A program made the translations under genes and the position numbers. A stretch of DNA of 64,000 bases from Psychrobacter arcticus 273-4 (GTDB lineage: Bacteria; Pseudomonadota; Gammaproteobacteria; Pseudomonadales; Moraxellaceae). Where the stretch lies: positions 186,001 through 250,000 of the forward strand of contig NC_007204.1 of NCBI RefSeq assembly GCF_000012305.1. Direction: 5' to 3'. Under the pieces are notes generated by a model. It was given only the letters and a program-made list of their open reading frames with translations. It was not told the origin of the DNA and made no database searches. Shown piece by piece: positions 60,530 through 64,000 of the stretch. Each line of letters starts with the position of its first letter. Within the stretch, counting starts at the first letter, position 1.

Positions 60530-61555
60530 TTATTGAATATCATCAGGTAAAATCACACTATCGATGGTCATCGCTTCACGGATTTTGTCCATGGCATTTT
60601 TTTCAATCTGGCGTACGCGTTCTGCAGAGATAGAGTAGACCGCTGCCAATTCATGCAACGTTGACTTTTGCTCAGATAACCAGCGCTGCTCGACAATATC
60701 ACGAGAGCGATCATCTAAGGTTTCCATTGCAGCAATCAAGGCTGATGAGTTGTTTTCTTCCCAGTCAGATTCTTCGACAATCTCGGCAGGGTCAATGCCA
60801 TCTTCTAAAAACAACTGCGGTGCATAACGTCCGTCATCGTCATCACTCGATTGCGCCTCAAACGATGCATCGTAAGAGGTAAGACGCGACTCCATCTCAA
60901 GCACTTGCTTACGGGTGACGTTCAAGTCATTGGCAATCGCATCGGCTTCTTCAATCGTCAACTGATTATTGGTCTTTTTGAGACTACGTAAGTTAAAGAA
61001 CAGTTTACGATGCGCCTTGGTAGTGGCAACTTTTACAATGCGCCAGTTACGAATGACAAATTCATGAATTTCCGCCTTAATCCAATGCACTGCAAATGAT
61101 ACTAGACGTACGCCTTTATTAGGATCAAAGCGTTTTACTGCCTTCATCAGTCCCAAATTGCCTTCTTGGATCAAATCTGCTTGCGGTAACCCATAACCTG
61201 AATAGCTGCGTGCGATATGAATGACAAAACGCAAATGCGACATGACCAGCAGACGTGCAGCTTCTACATCGCCTTCATCATAATAGCGATGGGCAAGCTC
61301 TTGCTCTTGGGTCGGAGTCAAGATAGGGATTTGATGGACAGTGTTGATATAAGCACCCAAATTCACCCCAGGCGCGGACAAATGCGTTGGCATAGCTGGT
61401 ACCAAATCGCGCGTACTGGTATCGCCGAGCGCGCTGGCATCATAAGGCGGACGCTCAGCTGCCGCCTTTAATGCCGCCTCGCGCGCTTCGTTTTTTTCAG
61501 GAGCGGCGCTGTCTTTTTTACGGGTATTTGCAGCATTAGTAGTGGTATTAGCCAT
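60530..61555 (-). CDS. rpoH: RNA polymerase sigma factor RpoH (sigma-32)
   Basis: Heat-shock sigma factor. Region 2 (DLIQEGNLGLMKAVKRFDPNKGVRLVSFAVHWIKAEIHEF), the RpoH box HRKLFFNLR, and region 4 HTH (HELAAVYSISAERVRQIEKNAM) are intact. Start chosen at the ATG at 61555 (MANTTTNAANTRKKD), 6 bp after AAGGTCA; 341 residues against 284 in E. coli, with an N-terminal Ala/Glu/Lys-rich extension of about 50 residues. E. coli-type thermosensor pairing in the 5' end was not tested. Confidence 0.95.
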   Translation of the reverse strand: MANTTTNAANTRKKDSAAPEKNEAREAALKAAAERPPYDASALGDTSTRDLVPAMPTHLSAPGVNLGAYINTVHQIPILTPTQEQELAHRYYDEGDVEAARLLVMSHLRFVIHIARSYSGYGLPQADLIQEGNLGLMKAVKRFDPNKGVRLVSFAVHWIKAEIHEFVIRNWRIVKVATTKAHRKLFFNLRSLKKTNNQLTIEEADAIANDLNVTRKQVLEMESRLTSYDASFEAQSSDDDDGRYAPQLFLEDGIDPAEIVEESDWEENNSSALIAAMETLDDRSRDIVEQRWLSEQKSTLHELAAVYSISAERVRQIEKNAMDKIREAMTIDSVILPDDIQ

Positions 61556-61634
61556 ATTCTTGACCTTGGTTAAATAGATAAGCAAACAGTCAGATAAAAA
61601 TCTTTATAGTTGTAATTGTAAAGGATAGCGACGC

Positions 61635-62102
61635 TTAGTTGCTATCAGTTTTGGTAATGATGAAGTGATATATTGTATCAACAGAATATTTAGTTTGGTT
61701 GTCGCTTGCCGCTTTACTGTCTGATACGGTGGCTTGATTTATGATAAGCGATAGTGGGTTCTCGGCATCTGTTTGCAAGCTTTGCTGACAAAAAGCCATG
61801 ATATCAGCTTGAGAATTTGGATCGGTTGCCACCACGTATAATGACTCACCAGCGACGACACTGCGTAATGCTACTTTGGTTTTTAACAGTGGCATCGGGC
61901 AGGCAAGTCCTCGACCATCGACCATATTTTTAATAATAAGCGACGGTTTACTCAAATCTGTTTTATGCTTTAAGTTGGTGTCATTGACTGGTAGTAAATC
62001 TAGGAGCTGCCTTATTGATTGCTGCCCGCTCTTAGACACAGTCTCTGCCAAACATATCGGATAAGAAGCTCGTACCATGATTGATGGGCTATCAGCAGAC
62101 AT
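61635..62102 (-). CDS. TusA-family sulfurtransferase-like protein with N-terminal extension
   Basis: 155 residues from the ATG at 62102 (AAAGG 10 bp upstream). The TusA fold spans residues about 60-130, with catalytic Cys in GRGLACPMPLLKTKVAL; the last 25 residues add a beta-rich tail (YHFIITKT). About 55 N-terminal residues lack recognisable similarity. TusA-like proteins relay persulfide sulfur for tRNA thiolation and cofactors; which acceptor is used here is unknown. Confidence 0.85.
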   Translation of the reverse strand: MSADSPSIMVRASYPICLAETVSKSGQQSIRQLLDLLPVNDTNLKHKTDLSKPSLIIKNMVDGRGLACPMPLLKTKVALRSVVAGESLYVVATDPNSQADIMAFCQQSLQTDAENPLSLIINQATVSDSKAASDNQTKYSVDTIYHFIITKTDSN

Positions 62103-62493
62103 AAAATAAACCTTTAACGTGTCTATCATTAAACCTCGTGTTTCAGTCTAATGCTTAGGGTTACAATTACAATATTTATAGATAGTGCTATCTTAATATG
62201 ACATGGCGATTATGTTGCGACGCCGACGGTTTTATAAGCAATCATTATAGCAAATTGCCTGTATTCAATTGCAGTTGAATATAGTCATCATCGCGTTTGA
62301 TCAATCAAAACGACTGAGTAATATTGATTTTTATATTTTCATATTAGACTTATCTAGTAGGCTCACATAACCATGTTGCGCAATAGTGACGCCCTGCGGA
62401 GTTATTGGTAGCGACAGGCATACGGTAATTGACCTTGAATAGACAAGCTCTTATAGTCAAAGCACGTTATGATTATACATATAGGGTACGCAC
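62103..62493. other. Divergent region, TusA-like gene/protease gene
   Basis: 391 bp without a gene. An inverted repeat TATTCAA/TTGAATA (62262-62268 with 62275-62281) is the only structure noted; no strong promoter match. Confidence 0.35.
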
Positions 62494-64000
62494 TTGGATT
62501 ATTTTAAAAGACAATCAGTGCTTGATAAGCCACTGATAAATGCACAGAATAAATATGTTATCACTCACTATGCAGGCATACAGACAAGGTCATTCTCTAA
62601 GCTGGTCAATCGCCAGCTGTTGCCAACGCGTGCGCTAAAATTAGCAGTGTCAACGATACTATTAGCCTGTACAAGCGCCGCCTATAGCAAGAGCCAAGCT
62701 GCGCCATTGAGTGATGATTCATGGCAAACCACTGGCACAGAAGCGCTAAATTTGCCAAATTTACGTGGGCAGGGGCTGAGCTTTGAAGAGCAATATCAAA
62801 ATAAATTGCTTGGTGAATGGTCATTAAGAAACATTAATGGTCGTGTAAAGATGGAGCATGACCCTTGGATTCAAGAAACCGTGAAAGAGCTGACGTGGCG
62901 GCTTAATGCCCAAGCGCGTCAGCAAGCACCGCTCGGTTTGGTCATTATTGATAATCCAAGTATCAATGCGTTTGCGGCACCAGGCGGCGTGATTGGTCTC
63001 AATACCGGCACCATATTGGCAGCAAACAGTATGGATGAGCTGGCAAGCGTCGTCGCTCATGAGGTTGCACACATCAGTCAGCGTCATTATGAGAGCGGTG
63101 CTGATGAGCGCAAGAAAGCCTTGCTGATGCAAATAGGTGGCATGCTCGCCGCGATAGCTGCATCGACCGTCGATGGTGATGCAGCAGCAGCAGTCATGAT
63201 GGGCAGCCAAACCGCCGCGATGAATAGCAGCATGGCGTTTAGTCGTAATAATGAGCGTGATGCTGATCGGGTTGGTATGCAAATCATGAACCAAGCTGGT
63301 TATGATCCGCGTGCGATGCCACGCTTCTTTACGACCATGAATCAAAAAAGTCAGATGAACCAAACGGCCAATCAGTTTCTGCCCAGTTTTATCCGCTCAC
63401 ATCCACTGAGTAATGAGCGCTTAAGCGAATCTCAAAGCCGTGCGCAACGTTATAATGCGCTGCCGTTAAATCAACAGCAGCGCCATCAAGCCTTGTTTGA
63501 TTTGCTCTATTGGCGCGTACAAAGTACAGGAAAGCATGCTTCAGAGATGGCCTTGATGACCGCAGCAAAGAACAGCGTCGGGGCAAAGCTTGCGCTGATG
63601 CACTGGTATGGAGCGCAGCAACGCTTTAAAGAAGCAGACGATTTATTTGTTGAACTGTCTGCATTATCGATAGCAAAGCGCCAAGTACTCGAGCCATTAT
63701 TGTCCATTACCCAAAGCCAAATTTTGACTGAACAAAATAAATGGCAACAAGCGGCTGAAGTATTAGAAAGTCAGCAGCGTTTGTATCCTGAGCGCCGTGA
63801 TTTACGTCTGTATTTAGCGGAAGCCTTGACCAATAGCAATCAGCCAACCAAAGCGCAAGTCTTACTCAAACCATTAACTGAGCAGCAACCAAGCGATCGC
63901 TATGCTTGGCAAAGTTTGCAGTTAGCCAATGAAAAACTGGCAAAGACCACTGATTCTGCACCGCTAAAAAGTATCGCTACTATTAATGCGCTGCGTTATC
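62494..64000 (+). CDS. bepA: BepA/YfgC-like M48 periplasmic metalloprotease, 5' part
   Basis: Zinc protease and chaperone that helps assemble or degrade outer-membrane proteins such as LptD. The frame runs from a TTG (62494, AGGG 7 bp upstream; a TAG stop lies four codons before) through the right window edge without a stop; a GTG at 62518 is an alternative. Signal-like segment KLAVSTILLACTSAAYS at about residues 50-66. Catalytic zinc motif HEVAH in VVAHEVAHISQRH, with the third ligand in NERDADRVGMQIM. A TPR-like C-terminal part begins before the cut. LptM at 51205 acts on the same LptD pathway. Confidence 0.9.
   Translation, partial: MDYFKRQSVLDKPLINAQNKYVITHYAGIQTRSFSKLVNRQLLPTRALKLAVSTILLACTSAAYSKSQAAPLSDDSWQTTGTEALNLPNLRGQGLSFEEQYQNKLLGEWSLRNINGRVKMEHDPWIQETVKELTWRLNAQARQQAPLGLVIIDNPSINAFAAPGGVIGLNTGTILAANSMDELASVVAHEVAHISQRHYESGADERKKALLMQIGGMLAAIAASTVDGDAAAAVMMGSQTAAMNSSMAFSRNNERDADRVGMQIMNQAGYDPRAMPRFFTTMNQKSQMNQTANQFLPSFIRSHPLSNERLSESQSRAQRYNALPLNQQQRHQALFDLLYWRVQSTGKHASEMALMTAAKNSVGAKLALMHWYGAQQRFKEADDLFVELSALSIAKRQVLEPLLSITQSQILTEQNKWQQAAEVLESQQRLYPERRDLRLYLAEALTNSNQPTKAQVLLKPLTEQQPSDRYAWQSLQLANEKLAKTTDSAPLKSIATINALRY

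Overview
The window reads as a chromosomal segment of a gammaproteobacterium in the Moraxellaceae, most likely Psychrobacter. This rests on moderate-to-low G+C, on protein character (267-residue AccA, PurL of about 1,340 residues, RpoH with an N-terminal extension) and on gene order: lolB-ispE-tRNA-Gln-prs-rplY-pth, lptM-lysA-dapF-xerC and rpoN-hpf. The species is an inference; no search was run. Most of the window is core metabolism, with hemL at the left edge and a BepA-like protease at the right edge both cut by the window.

Layout. 1-10 kb: hemL (tail), ppx/gppA, accA, tilS, proC, yggT, thiD, tRNA-Ser(GCU), tRNA-Arg(ACG), an RDD membrane protein. 10-20 kb: panD, pth, rplY, prs, two identical tRNA-Gln(UUG) genes, ispE, lolB, a TPR protein, then divergent hemA. 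20-32 kb: a class V aminotransferase behind a long structured leader, a YeeE/YedE sulfur-transport pair, and carbon/redox genes (acyl-CoA ligase, FadH-type dienoyl-CoA reductase, old yellow enzyme, HI0933-type flavoprotein, acs). 32-45 kb: pgsA, a pyridoxamine-oxidase-fold protein and purL, followed by an accessory stretch (39-45.3 kb) with a PH-domain membrane protein, an HNH-nuclease/Ltp-repeat fusion, dedA, a TerC/CBS protein and decayed IS3, IS256 and IS5 elements. 45-64 kb: rsfS-nadD, ackA-pta, lptM-lysA-dapF-xerC, a nitrilase, rpoN-hpf, thiS, DUF423, rpoH, a TusA-like protein and the BepA-like protease.

The dominant non-coding feature is a dispersed repeat. Twelve copies, each exactly 138 bp including terminal TATA, lie at 3' ends of genes and never between divergent genes. 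One copy interrupts a decayed IS256 transposase; removing it together with one TA restores the expected spacing, which supports a TA-duplicating MITE. Its long internal stem varies only by changes that keep pairing, allowing G-U, in RNA read from one strand. A diverged relative keeps the core but has different, still self-complementary arms. No intact transposase is present, so any mobility must be provided from elsewhere.

The best candidate for an undescribed system is the gene at 39740-41497. It encodes an N-terminal membrane segment, an HNH nuclease domain and four 48-residue repeats resembling the Ltp repeats of phage superinfection-exclusion lipoproteins. The DNA repeats are almost identical, so the array expanded or was homogenised recently. 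A role in blocking or cutting incoming DNA is inference only.
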